NCBI GenBank assembly: GCA_963756895.1
Contig: CAVWPI010000007.1
Location: 372,001-436,000, forward strand
DNA length: 64,000 nt
Reading direction: 5' to 3'
From: DASUAS01 sp963756895
GTDB lineage: Bacteria > Actinomycetota > Acidimicrobiia > IMCC26256 > DASPTH01
Part shown: positions 35,601 through 43,796 of the stretch, piece by piece
How the letters are laid out: every line of letters starts with the position of its first letter
Numbering within the stretch: position 1 is the stretch's first letter
The notes under the pieces: generated by a model
What the model was told of the DNA's origin: nothing
What the model saw: the letters and a program-made list of their open reading frames with translations, nothing else
The model's database searches: none
Position numbers and translations under genes: made by a program

Positions 35601-36770
35601 ATGGACCTGAGCTACTCCGAGGCCGACGAGCGCTTCCGCAAGGAGGTCCGCGCCTGGCTCGACGACGCGGTCGCGGACTACGGATCCCCCCCGCCGCGCG
35701 GAGACTGGCCGGCCCGGCGCGCGTACGACACCGGCTGGCAACGGCTCCTCGACGAAGCCGGCTACGCGGGGCTCAACTGGCCGGTCGAGTTCGGCGGACG
35801 CGGGCTGCCCGCGTCACAGCAGCTCGTGTACTACGAGGAGTACGCGGCGTCAGGCGCGCCGTACGTCGGCATCAACTTCTGCGGCAACGCGCACGCGGGT
35901 CCGACCCTCATCGCCGAAGGCACCGAGGAGCAGCGTGCGTTCCACCTCCCCCGTATCCTCAACGGCGAGATCGTGTGGTGCCAAGGCTTCTCCGAGCCCG
36001 AGGCCGGCTCCGACCTCGCCTCGCTGCGCACCCGGGCCGTGCGCGACGGCGATCACTACGTGGTGAACGGCCAGAAGATCTGGAGCACGCGCGCGCACGT
36101 CGCCGACTTCTGCGAGCTGCTGGTGCGGACCGACCCCGACGCGCCAAAGCACAAGGGCATCTCCTGGCTCATCCTCGACATGCGCACGCCCGGCGTCGAG
36201 GTGCGCCCGATGCGCACCGTCGACGGCGAGGACCACTTCTGCGAGGTGTTCTTCGACGACGTGTGCGTCCCCGTGAGCAACCTGGTCGGCGCGGAGAACG
36301 ACGGGTGGCGGGTCGCCAACGTGACCCTGCGATTCGAGCGAGGCACCGCGTTCGCCCAGCACATCATCAGCCTGCGCGCCGAGCTCCGCAGGCTCGTGGG
36401 CATCGCCGAGGCGCGCGGGGTGTGGGACGACCCCGGGCTCCAGCGCGACGTCGGCCAGCTCGACGCCCGCATCGACGGCCTGTGGCGCATGACCCAGCGG
36501 TGCGTGACCGAAGCCGAGGCAACGGGTCTCCCCTCGCCGCTCGGGTCGGCGGTCAAGCTGGGATACAGCGAGCTCGGCCAAGAGATCGCGAAGCTCGAGA
36601 TGCGCCTGCTCGGTCGCCGCGCGCTCGCCACCGACGGCCTCGACACGCTCGACGCCCACGTCGTGCACGACTACCTCTGGGCGTTCCAGAACACCATCGC
36701 GGCCGGGACATCGCAGATCCAGCGCAACCTCATCGCCGAGCGGATCCTCGGCATGCCCAAGGCCCGATGA
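35601..36770 (+). CDS. Acyl-CoA dehydrogenase
   Basis: A 389-residue acyl-CoA dehydrogenase of full length. N-terminal helix segment ADERFRKEVRAWLDDAVADY, flavin motif WCQGFSEPEAGSDLASLRTR, WSTRAHVADFCELLVRTD, RFERGTAFAQHI and the C-terminal FQNTIAAGTSQIQRNLIAER signature. The general-base position typical of short-chain enzymes (a glutamate near the end of the chain) is not obvious, as in FadE26/FadE29-like steroid-type subunits that pair with a shorter partner. The gene stop overlaps the CaiB start in an ATGA. With the short FadE at 33760 it may form a heterotetramer. Confidence 0.9.
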   Translation: MDLSYSEADERFRKEVRAWLDDAVADYGSPPPRGDWPARRAYDTGWQRLLDEAGYAGLNWPVEFGGRGLPASQQLVYYEEYAASGAPYVGINFCGNAHAGPTLIAEGTEEQRAFHLPRILNGEIVWCQGFSEPEAGSDLASLRTRAVRDGDHYVVNGQKIWSTRAHVADFCELLVRTDPDAPKHKGISWLILDMRTPGVEVRPMRTVDGEDHFCEVFFDDVCVPVSNLVGAENDGWRVANVTLRFERGTAFAQHIISLRAELRRLVGIAEARGVWDDPGLQRDVGQLDARIDGLWRMTQRCVTEAEATGLPSPLGSAVKLGYSELGQEIAKLEMRLLGRRALATDGLDTLDAHVVHDYLWAFQNTIAAGTSQIQRNLIAERILGMPKAR

Positions 36771-37972
36771 GCGACCCCCGGCAATCGACGCCGAAGGTGC
36801 TCGACGGTGTCCGGGTGCTCGACTTCGGGCGGTTCGTCGCGGCACCGTGGTGCAGCGCGATCCTCGGCGACATGGGCGCCGACGTCATCCGAGTGGAGAA
36901 GCGCGACGGCGGCGAGGACCGTTGGGTGCAAGCGGTGACCGAAAGCGGCGAAGGCGGCATGTTCCTGCAGTGCAACCGGAACAAGCGCTCGCTCACCTTG
37001 GACTCGAGGACCGCGGAAGGCGGCGAGATCGTCCGCCGCTTGCTCGCCGGCACCGACATCGTCGTCGCGAACATGCCGCCTGCGGCGATGCGAGCCAGTG
37101 GTCTGGACTACGAGAGCCTCCAAGCCGTGCGCGGCGACATCATCCTTGCCAGCGCGACGACCTACGGCGAGGGTGGTCCGTACAGCGATCGCATCGGCTT
37201 CGACGGCACCGGGCAGGTCCTCTCCGGTGCCACGTTCCGACAGGGCCTGCCCGACCTACCCATCCGCTCGTCGGTGCCCTACGTCGATTTCGCCACCGCG
37301 ATGGGCCTGGCGGTCGGCGTCATGATGGCGCTCTTCCACCGAAACCAGACGGGTGAGGGCCAGCACGTCGAGGGCGCGCTCCTGCCGACGGCGCTCATGA
37401 TGTCGAACGGGCTGCTCATCGAGCGCGAGGCGCTCGGCGTCGAGCGTCCCCGGATCGCGAACCGTGGCTACGCGGTCGCGCCGTGCGATCTCTACGAGGT
37501 GGCCGACGGGTGGTTCTTGCTCCAGGTGGTCGGACAACCCATGTTCAAGCGCTGGTGCCGGATGGTGGGACGGGAGGATCTGTTCGAAGATCCGCGCTTC
37601 GCCAGTGACGACCTGCGCGCCGAGCACGGCGACGTCCTGAACGACGTGATGCAGGAGTGGTGCAGGCACATGACGCGCGCCGAGCTCATGGCCAGTGCCG
37701 ATGCCGCGAAGCTCCCGGCTGCACCGTTGGCGTCGCCCGGCGAGGTGCTCGAGGATCCGCACGTCGCGGCGATGGGCTACCTCCAGCGGGTCGACTTCCC
37801 GGGCGCGGCACGTCCGGTGCCGATCATCGAGACCCCGTTCCGCATGTCCAAGACGCCGGGCGCGATCACGACGCGCGCGCCGATGCTCGGTGAACACACC
37901 GACGAGATCCTGGGCGAGATCGGATTCGACGCCGACGAGATCGCCGAGCTCCGAGCACACGAGGTCGTCTGA
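36767..37972 (+). CDS. CaiB/BaiF (class III) CoA-transferase
   Basis: A 401-residue class III CoA-transferase. GVRVLDFGRFVAAPWCSAIL is the N-terminal motif, GADVIRVEKRDGGEDRW follows, and the catalytic aspartate typical of the family is expected in the VPYVDFATAMGLAVGVMMAL segment. FHRNQTGEGQHVEGALLPTA and the C-terminal APMLGEHTDEILGEIGF complete the fold. It moves CoA from one acyl thioester to a free acid. ATGA overlap with the upstream FadE and a 3-bp gap to the synthetase gene show tight coupling. It gives an intact reference for the CaiB remnant at 12348. Confidence 0.92.
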   Translation: MSDPRQSTPKVLDGVRVLDFGRFVAAPWCSAILGDMGADVIRVEKRDGGEDRWVQAVTESGEGGMFLQCNRNKRSLTLDSRTAEGGEIVRRLLAGTDIVVANMPPAAMRASGLDYESLQAVRGDIILASATTYGEGGPYSDRIGFDGTGQVLSGATFRQGLPDLPIRSSVPYVDFATAMGLAVGVMMALFHRNQTGEGQHVEGALLPTALMMSNGLLIEREALGVERPRIANRGYAVAPCDLYEVADGWFLLQVVGQPMFKRWCRMVGREDLFEDPRFASDDLRAEHGDVLNDVMQEWCRHMTRAELMASADAAKLPAAPLASPGEVLEDPHVAAMGYLQRVDFPGAARPVPIIETPFRMSKTPGAITTRAPMLGEHTDEILGEIGFDADEIAELRAHEVV

Positions 37973-37975
37973 AGC

Positions 37976-39568
37976 GTGACTGAGGCACCGTCTCCGTCGA
38001 CGACTCGAACCGTCCCCGCGCTGCTGGCCGAGCGCGTCGCTGCCGTCGGCGACCGCGCGCTGCTCGTCTGCGACGACGACACGCTCACCTACGCAGACGC
38101 CGACAGGCGATCGGCGGGGTTGGCCAAGGGCTTGTTGGCGGCCGGGTTCGGCAAGGGCAACCACATCGGGCTCCTGCACCCGAACGGGAGCGCGTTCGTC
38201 GTCGCGACGCTCGCCGCGGCGCGGATCGGCGCGGTCACCCTTCCGCTGAGCACACTCTCGACGACCGCCGAGCTGCGGGTGCTGCTGCGCAACGCCGACG
38301 TCCAGGTGCTGCTCGCCGGCCGCTCGCATCGTGGCCGAGACCACGTCACCGACCTCCAGCACGCCGTGCACGACTTCGATCCTTCCGGGGACGTCGCGGT
38401 CTCCACGTCCGAGGTCCCCGCACTCCGACGCATCGTGTTCGAGACGGACGCGATCGTCGAGGAAGGTCGCGGCGTCAGTGACGAGATGCTCGCAGCGAGA
38501 GCGGCGGCGGTCCGACCGTCGGATCGACTGGTCATCGTCCACACGTCGGGATCGACGAGTGAACCCAAGGGCGTCATCCACCAGCACGGCCCGTTGCTCC
38601 GCCACGTCGAGCTGCTCAACGAGTTCACCCACTGCCGGCCCGACGACGTGTTGTTCTCCAACTCCCCGTTCTTCTGGATCGGCGGGTACGCGTACTCGTA
38701 CCTGGCGACGCTGGTCGCCGGCGCGACGCTGGTGTGCTCGAACGCCACGGACGCGACGCAGACGCTCGATCTGCTCGAACGGACGCGCCCGACGATCGGG
38801 ATCGGCTTCCCGAGCACCGTCGCGCACCTGGTCGTCGATCCTTCCTTCACCCAGCGCGACTTCACTTCGCTGCGCCGCGGCAACCTCTGGCCGCTGATGC
38901 CGGCCGACGTCCGACCGGCCGATCCCGAGTTGCGTCACAACATGCTGGGCATGACCGAGGCCGGGAGCGTGTGCCTCGCGAGCGACGACGACGTCGACCA
39001 GCCCGAGCACCGCCGCGGCTCCTTCGGTCGGGCCGTCCCCGGCCTCGAGTCCAAAGTCGTCGACCCCGACAGCGGCGCGGAGTGCACGACCGGCGAGGTG
39101 GGTGAGCTCTGGTTCCGCGGCCCCAACCTGATGGAGGGGTACTACGGCCGGGAGCGCGCCGACACCTTCACCGTCGACGGCTGGTACCGCACCGGCGACC
39201 TGATGCACGTCGACGCCGACGGCTTCCACTACTTCACCGGTCGCCGCGGTGACATGATCAAGACGACGTCGGGCGCCAACGTCGCGCCACGCGAGGTGGA
39301 GGCGGCGATCGCCGAGGTCACGGGGCTGACCGCGCACGTCGTCGGCATCGAGGACTCGAAGCTGGGCCAGCTGGTCGCTGCTGCAGTCCGCGTGCCCGAG
39401 GCACAGCAAGCTCCCGACGAAGAGGAGCTCCGCGCACTCCTCAAGCTCCGCCTCTCCGCGTACAAGATCCCGAAGCGCTACCTCTTCCTCAGCGACGACG
39501 CGGTGCCGATGCTGTCGAGCGGGAAGATCGACAACCATGCGCTGAAGGAGCTGCTCCGAACATCGTGA
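37976..39568 (+). CDS. Acyl-CoA synthetase (AMP-forming)
   Basis: A 530-residue member of the adenylate-forming ligase family. The P-loop motif is VIVHTSGSTSEPKGVIHQHG, the A5-like region ELRHNMLGMTEAGSVCLASD, the hinge and A8 region GWYRTGDLMHVDADGFHYFTGRRGD read in two parts, and the catalytic lysine lies in MLSSGKIDNHALKE. The start is GTG at 37976, 3 bp after the CaiB stop. It activates a carboxylic acid with ATP and CoA for the upstream dehydrogenase-hydratase pair. The substrate pocket (FWIGGYAYSYLATL) is hydrophobic, but chain length cannot be read. It is the last gene of the operon. Confidence 0.92.
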   Translation: MTEAPSPSTTRTVPALLAERVAAVGDRALLVCDDDTLTYADADRRSAGLAKGLLAAGFGKGNHIGLLHPNGSAFVVATLAAARIGAVTLPLSTLSTTAELRVLLRNADVQVLLAGRSHRGRDHVTDLQHAVHDFDPSGDVAVSTSEVPALRRIVFETDAIVEEGRGVSDEMLAARAAAVRPSDRLVIVHTSGSTSEPKGVIHQHGPLLRHVELLNEFTHCRPDDVLFSNSPFFWIGGYAYSYLATLVAGATLVCSNATDATQTLDLLERTRPTIGIGFPSTVAHLVVDPSFTQRDFTSLRRGNLWPLMPADVRPADPELRHNMLGMTEAGSVCLASDDDVDQPEHRRGSFGRAVPGLESKVVDPDSGAECTTGEVGELWFRGPNLMEGYYGRERADTFTVDGWYRTGDLMHVDADGFHYFTGRRGDMIKTTSGANVAPREVEAAIAEVTGLTAHVVGIEDSKLGQLVAAAVRVPEAQQAPDEEELRALLKLRLSAYKIPKRYLFLSDDAVPMLSSGKIDNHALKELLRTS

Positions 39569-39586
39569 TCGGCCCGCATCGGGACC

Positions 39587-40012
39587 TCAACGGGGAAGGC
39601 GCACGACGTGACGACCGGTCACGACGTCGCGGTCCCCCGAGCGGACCCGGGTCGCACAGGTGACGACGGTCCCGTCCTCGTCGTCGTGCTGGACGTCGGT
39701 CACCTCGCCGGAGATGGTCAGCATCTCGCCCGGGTGCGCGGTCGCATGGTTGCGGTCCTCCATGGAGATCAGTGCGCGCGGTGACCCGGCCCACGCGGTC
39801 ACCAGCTCGACCTGCCACGCCGACATGAGGGGCCCGGGGACGAGCACGTCGGGGTAGCCCTCGCGGCGCGCCCACTCGGTGTCGTAGTGGATGCGGTGCG
39901 CGGTCCAGTGGGCGACGCCGAAGAGGAACATCCCGACGCGCGTCGCGGTGCGCTCCGAGGACCCGAGGCTGTCGCCGACGGACACGGTCGCGCCCGGCCG
40001 CAGGCCGCTCAT
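39587..40012 (-). CDS. MaoC-like dehydratase domain protein
   Basis: A 141-residue single-hotdog MaoC protein. TRVGMFLFGVAHWTAHRIHYDTEWARREG carries the hydratase motif, in which A-H-W-T-x-H-R-I-H-Y-D replaces the more usual N-x-x-H-x-D-x-x-Y; the short run is AHWTAHRIHYDTEWA. PDVLVPGPLMSAWQVEL follows. Its start (ATG 40012) overlaps the stop of the upstream FAS1-like dehydratase gene by 4 bp. Two such half-proteins usually associate as a heterodimer that hydrates large-ring or steroid-type enoyl-CoA. Convergent with the acyl-CoA synthetase operon. Confidence 0.82.
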   Translation of the reverse strand: MSGLRPGATVSVGDSLGSSERTATRVGMFLFGVAHWTAHRIHYDTEWARREGYPDVLVPGPLMSAWQVELVTAWAGSPRALISMEDRNHATAHPGEMLTISGEVTDVQHDDEDGTVVTCATRVRSGDRDVVTGRHVVRLPR

Positions 40013-40524
40013 CGGAACACGAAGGTGATGCCGTGCCGCGCCACCGGCTCACCGCGCTGGTTCTCGTAATCGGTCTCCGTCTCGACGAACAGGAGCGGTC
40101 CGCTCCGCCCTTCACGGGGCGTGATCGAGACGAGACGCTGCGTAGCGTGGATGACGTCGCCCACACGGACCTCGCCGAGGAAATGGGTCTTGGCGCCGGC
40201 GACCGCGGAGCGCCCGTCGATGCCGGGCACGCCGACCCACGCGTGCTGGCCGTCTTCGAGGAGCTCGACCTCGCCGACCACAGGACGGCAGGCCGACAGG
40301 AAGAACAACGGCGGCGCCACGACGGCCGCGATGCCGTCGGCGTCGTCGCCACGTGGCAGGTCCGCGGTCGACGCACCGATACCCGCCAGGTACTCGCGCA
40401 CGTGGCGGAGGGAGACGGGATCGCTCGTGAACTCCCGGGTCACCTTGCCCACGAGCGCCTCCACCCCTGGCGCGATCGTCGGGCCGGTCTGCTCGGCGGG
40501 CTCGTCGACGCTTCGTTCGGTCAT
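40009..40524 (-). CDS. FAS1-like/MaoC N-terminal dehydratase subunit
   Basis: A 171-residue hotdog protein with the N-terminal dehydratase domain found in HTD2-like and ChsH1-like hydratase subunits. It shows PGVEALVGKVTREFTSDPV, VREYLAGIGAS, APPLFFLSACRP and GAKTHFLGEVRVGDVIHA, ending RHGITFVFR. The catalytic histidine motif is absent from this half, as expected for the structural subunit, and present in the coupled downstream gene. Together they should form one hydratase. The start at 40524 (ATG) follows directly on the APH-like gene stop at 40530. Confidence 0.8.
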   Translation of the reverse strand: MTERSVDEPAEQTGPTIAPGVEALVGKVTREFTSDPVSLRHVREYLAGIGASTADLPRGDDADGIAAVVAPPLFFLSACRPVVGEVELLEDGQHAWVGVPGIDGRSAVAGAKTHFLGEVRVGDVIHATQRLVSITPREGRSGPLLFVETETDYENQRGEPVARHGITFVFR

Positions 40525-40529
40525 CGGCG

Positions 40530-41954
40530 TCAGCGCGTCCCCGGGATCGCGCCCGTCGGCCAGCTCTCGTCGGCGCCGCGCGCACGCGAGCGACCGGGGC
40601 GGATGCTGCGCAGTGCCGGGTGGCGCAACATCAACGACGTCGTGGACGCCATGGTGAGATGCACGCGCTGCGCGCGCGCGTCGAGCAGGCGGACGAGGGC
40701 TTCCTCGTCCTCAGGTCCGGCGCGCTCGATGAACTCGACCAGCTCGGCATCGGCGTCGTCGGGGTCCGGACGATGCCCGAGCAGGTCGGCGAGGGCGTCG
40801 AGGTCGTCGGCGTCGAACGCTGACCCCACTTCGTCGACACGCTTCAGATGGTTGGCGATGCGTCCGAGCGCGGCGAGCTCGTAGTCGCCCGTCGCGCCGG
40901 CGACGCGGAGGCGATCGACGAGGCAGCGCAGTGCGGACGCGTGGCGACTGGGATGCGCTTCGGGAATCGCGACCGGCGCCAGCTCGTAGCCCCGGATCTC
41001 GGCGATCGCCTCGAACGACCAACGCGCACCGTTGACGTACCACGCGAGATAGGAGATCCAGTCGGTGCCCGGGAGCGGATCGGCGAGCGGCGGCCGTACC
41101 GAGAACACCGACTGCGCGTTGTAGAGGACGGTGTGGTATTCGATCACGTCGTGGTCGAGCGCCACGCCGGTCACGGCTTCGTAGCGCGCGCCGATCTCGG
41201 CGAGATCGCCGAGGGACTTGAGCGTGTCGCGAACGCGCAGCGCGGCGAGATCCATCATCGGATCTCCGACGTGCGCGTGTTCGAAGTCGAGCAGCCCGGT
41301 GATGCGACCGTCGTCGAACATGAACTGGAACGCGTCGTAGGTGATGAATCGGGCGTCGGCGAGGCGGTCGTCGGGGACGTGCTCGGCGAGCCATCGGCGG
41401 AGGAACACCTCGATGGGGTCCCGCGCCTGGCCGGCCAGGGCCCGGTCGTGGCCCTCCTGCATCAACCGCAGGAACGCGAGGCCTGTGCTGGCCGAGTCGT
41501 TCGGGATCGTGAAGCCGGCAGCAGCCACGGCATCGAGTGGGATCGCGTAGATGCGTGCGAGCAGCTCGAGGTACTCCTCGAGGAGCGCGTCGCGTTCGGC
41601 CTCGTCGGCCACGCCCGCGAGATCGACGAGGCCGGAGAGCCGGTCCATGACGAGCGCGTCCGGATCGTCGCAGAGCCCGTATGCGTGCGGGACCGGAAGC
41701 CCGTACGTCTCCAGGAGGTCGTGCACCGCGACCTCGTCGCGAATCCGGAACGGCATGACGATGCGCGCCTCGCGCTCGCCGCGCGCGTGCAGCGTCAGCA
41801 GTCGGCCGTCGACTTCGACGTCGACATCCCACGCCGGGCGCCAGCGCGCCTTGCGCTCGATGCGGCGGACCTGCCCTCCGACGGTGCGTTCGATCCAGGC
41901 CGAGAGGAGCCGGTCCTCGTCGGCATGCGTCGGGTCGGTGCCAGGGCCGCTCAT
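40530..41954 (-). CDS. Phosphotransferase (aminoglycoside phosphotransferase-like kinase)
   Basis: A 474-residue protein of the APH/choline-kinase fold. The catalytic and metal motifs are FITYDAFQFMFDDGRITGLLDFEHAHVGDPMMDLA, given here in parts: RFITYDAFQFMFDDGR (in place of HGD, the histidine is threonine-tyrosine) and GLLDFEHAHVGDPMMDLA (DxE magnesium motif). The loss of the HGD histidine-glycine suggests altered chemistry. Such ACAD11-type kinases commonly accompany acyl-CoA dehydrogenases and phosphorylate hydroxyacyl-CoA. A C-terminal helical extension of about 110 residues is present. ATG 41954 lies only 12 bp from a perfect palindrome, so binding there would block this promoter. Confidence 0.78.
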   Translation of the reverse strand: MSGPGTDPTHADEDRLLSAWIERTVGGQVRRIERKARWRPAWDVDVEVDGRLLTLHARGEREARIVMPFRIRDEVAVHDLLETYGLPVPHAYGLCDDPDALVMDRLSGLVDLAGVADEAERDALLEEYLELLARIYAIPLDAVAAAGFTIPNDSASTGLAFLRLMQEGHDRALAGQARDPIEVFLRRWLAEHVPDDRLADARFITYDAFQFMFDDGRITGLLDFEHAHVGDPMMDLAALRVRDTLKSLGDLAEIGARYEAVTGVALDHDVIEYHTVLYNAQSVFSVRPPLADPLPGTDWISYLAWYVNGARWSFEAIAEIRGYELAPVAIPEAHPSRHASALRCLVDRLRVAGATGDYELAALGRIANHLKRVDEVGSAFDADDLDALADLLGHRPDPDDADAELVEFIERAGPEDEEALVRLLDARAQRVHLTMASTTSLMLRHPALRSIRPGRSRARGADESWPTGAIPGTR

Positions 41955-41966
41955 GGCGAGCAGAGT

Positions 41967-41982
41967 ATCTAAACGTTTAGAT
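41967..41982. promoter_or_regulatory. Perfect palindrome of a second type between divergent genes
   Basis: ATCTAAACGTTTAGAT is fully self-complementary and lies 12 bp from the kinase ATG and 75 bp from the SDR ATG. It differs from the TAGACCGATCGGTCTA class, suggesting another regulator. Confidence 0.6.
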
Positions 41983-42057
41983 TGAGGAAGCTCGACCGAC
42001 GGAGAGCCACGCACGTTCGACGGCCGGACACACGGTCGAGCAGAGGGGTAGCGCAGA

Positions 42058-42819
42058 ATGACAGAAGATCCGAGCACGATCGTCTGGATCACCGGCGCGA
42101 CGTCCGGCATCGGAGAGGCACTGGTCCGGACGTGTCCGTGGCCCAACACGAAGATCATCAGCGTGTCGCGGCGCGAGCACCCCGACCTCGAGTCCGTGTA
42201 CTTCGAGATGACTGACATGGACTCCTGGTACAAGGTGGGCGAGCACCTCACCGAGAGGTTGGCGACGTTCCGCGGCGAGCGCGCGGTCTTCATCCACAAC
42301 GCGCTGCTCTACCCCGGCGGCCGCTACTACCAGGGTGAGGGTCCTCTCGAGGTCCACCAGCGCGACATCATCGGCAACGGGGTGGCGCCGATCATCCTCG
42401 GGGACCTGTTCCTCCGCGCCGCGCAGCCGGCGGTGGACGCCGGCGTCGACTGCGGACTGGTGCAGATCTCGTCCGCATCCGCGCGCATCGCCTATCCCGG
42501 TCTCGCGATCTACTGCGCGTCGAAGGCAGCGATGGAGCAATGGGTCCGGTCGGTGCGCGCCGAGCGCGAGGATCGGGGAAAGGGTCCGTGGGTCGGTGCC
42601 ATCCGCCCCGGGTTCGTCGACACGCCCTCCGCTCGCCGCGACGCCGAACTCGATGACGACGTGTACCCCGGAGTGCCGGGCATCAAAGAGGCGGTACGCA
42701 CGGGCAAGGGAATGCTGGGCGCCGACGAGGCCGCGCTGAACATCTGGAACGCGATCCCCGACGACGTCATCGCGAAGCCCGTGCTGCTCTTCGGGGAGGC
42801 GGTCGGCGTCACCACCTGA
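42058..42819 (+). CDS. Short-chain dehydrogenase/reductase
   Basis: A 253-residue SDR. WITGATSGIGEALVRTCPW is the cofactor motif, FIHNALLYPGGRYY takes the place of NNAG, QISSASARIAYPGL holds the catalytic serine and YCASKAAMEQW the YxxxK motif. The short loop after strand 2 (SVSRREHPD) favours NADP through the arginines. The ATG at 42058 follows AGAGGGGTAGCGCAG. It diverges from the kinase across the ATCTAAACGTTTAGAT palindrome and is followed 24 bp later by the LLM gene, so these probably form one unit with the VOC gene. Confidence 0.88.
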   Translation: MTEDPSTIVWITGATSGIGEALVRTCPWPNTKIISVSRREHPDLESVYFEMTDMDSWYKVGEHLTERLATFRGERAVFIHNALLYPGGRYYQGEGPLEVHQRDIIGNGVAPIILGDLFLRAAQPAVDAGVDCGLVQISSASARIAYPGLAIYCASKAAMEQWVRSVRAEREDRGKGPWVGAIRPGFVDTPSARRDAELDDDVYPGVPGIKEAVRTGKGMLGADEAALNIWNAIPDDVIAKPVLLFGEAVGVTT

Positions 42820-42843
42820 AAGCGACGACGACCTCTTTCTTCG

Positions 42844-43776
42844 ATGCCCAGCGTGTACATCCCCGGCGACGAAGCGACGCTTCGACGGTACGCCCATGTC
42901 GCCGGACGGCTCGAGGCCGACGGCTTCGATCGCATGTGGATCGGAGAGCTCAACGGTGCCGACGCGGTATCAGCGGCCACCCTGGCCGCCGTCGGCACCA
43001 CGGATGCGCAGATCGGCGTGTTCGTCAACGTGTTCACCCGTGCGCCATCCGTGCTCGCCATGACCGCCGCATCCCTGGCCCAGATCGCACCCGGACGGGT
43101 GCAACTGGTGTTGGGCGTCGGCTCCCCGCTCTTTGTTGAGCGCTGGAACGGCATCCCGTTCGAGCGCACCTTCACGCGGCTTCGGGACACCCTGCGCTTC
43201 CTTCGCCAGGCGCTCACCGGCGAGCGCGTGGTGGGCCCGTTCGACTCCATCGTCAGCGGTGGGTTCTCGCTCGAGGACACACCAACCACGCCACCGGAGC
43301 TGCTCGTCGCGGCCACCGGACCTCGCGCCTTGGAGCTCGCGACGACCGAGGCCGACGGCGTCGCACTCAACTGGGTCCTCCCGAACGACCTCGACCGACT
43401 CGAACCGCTTCCGAGCGATCGGCACGACGTCACCCTCGTGGTCTCGGTGTGCCCAACCACCGATCGGCGCGTCGTCGACCAGTCGATGCGTACGATCATG
43501 GCCAACTACTTCCGCATCCCTGCGTACGCCGAGCAACAGCGTCGCCTCGGGCGCGCTGATCTGCTCGGGCCCCTGTGGACGGCGTGGGACGCCGGTGACG
43601 CTGACGCCGCGCGCGCCGCGCTGCCCGATTCGCTGATCGACGACTTCGTCGTGTGGGGCGAACCACGCGCGTGCCGTGATCGGCTCCTCGAGATCGAACG
43701 CGAGACGGGCGCGCGGATCGTCGCGACGTACTTCCCTCCGGAAGGGCTGACCTTTGAAGACGTCGCGCTGACATGA
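42844..43776 (+). CDS. Luciferase-like (LLM) F420/flavin-dependent oxidoreductase
   Basis: A 310-residue bacterial-luciferase-fold protein. GFDRMWIGELNGADAVSAAT, IGVFVNVFTRAPSVLAMTAA and QIAPGRVQLVLGVGSPLFVE are the conserved barrel segments that hold the flavin. The sequence resembles the F420-dependent branch (MER/Fgd-like), in which an actinobacterium would use coenzyme F420. The N terminus is about 15-20 residues shorter than in common family members, where the first strand precedes PGDEA; an earlier start is not available in frame. Role and substrate unknown; cotranscription with an SDR and a VOC protein suggests redox modification of a ring or side chain. Confidence 0.82.
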   Translation: MPSVYIPGDEATLRRYAHVAGRLEADGFDRMWIGELNGADAVSAATLAAVGTTDAQIGVFVNVFTRAPSVLAMTAASLAQIAPGRVQLVLGVGSPLFVERWNGIPFERTFTRLRDTLRFLRQALTGERVVGPFDSIVSGGFSLEDTPTTPPELLVAATGPRALELATTEADGVALNWVLPNDLDRLEPLPSDRHDVTLVVSVCPTTDRRVVDQSMRTIMANYFRIPAYAEQQRRLGRADLLGPLWTAWDAGDADAARAALPDSLIDDFVVWGEPRACRDRLLEIERETGARIVATYFPPEGLTFEDVALT

Positions 43777-43796
43777 GCGACTGAGAGACTTGTCTC

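Noticed and set aside
37256..39538. A 760-residue minus-strand open frame opposite the CaiB and acyl-CoA synthetase genes
   Set aside because: It is antisense to two strongly conserved enzymes and has no recognisable domain or hydrophobic core pattern.
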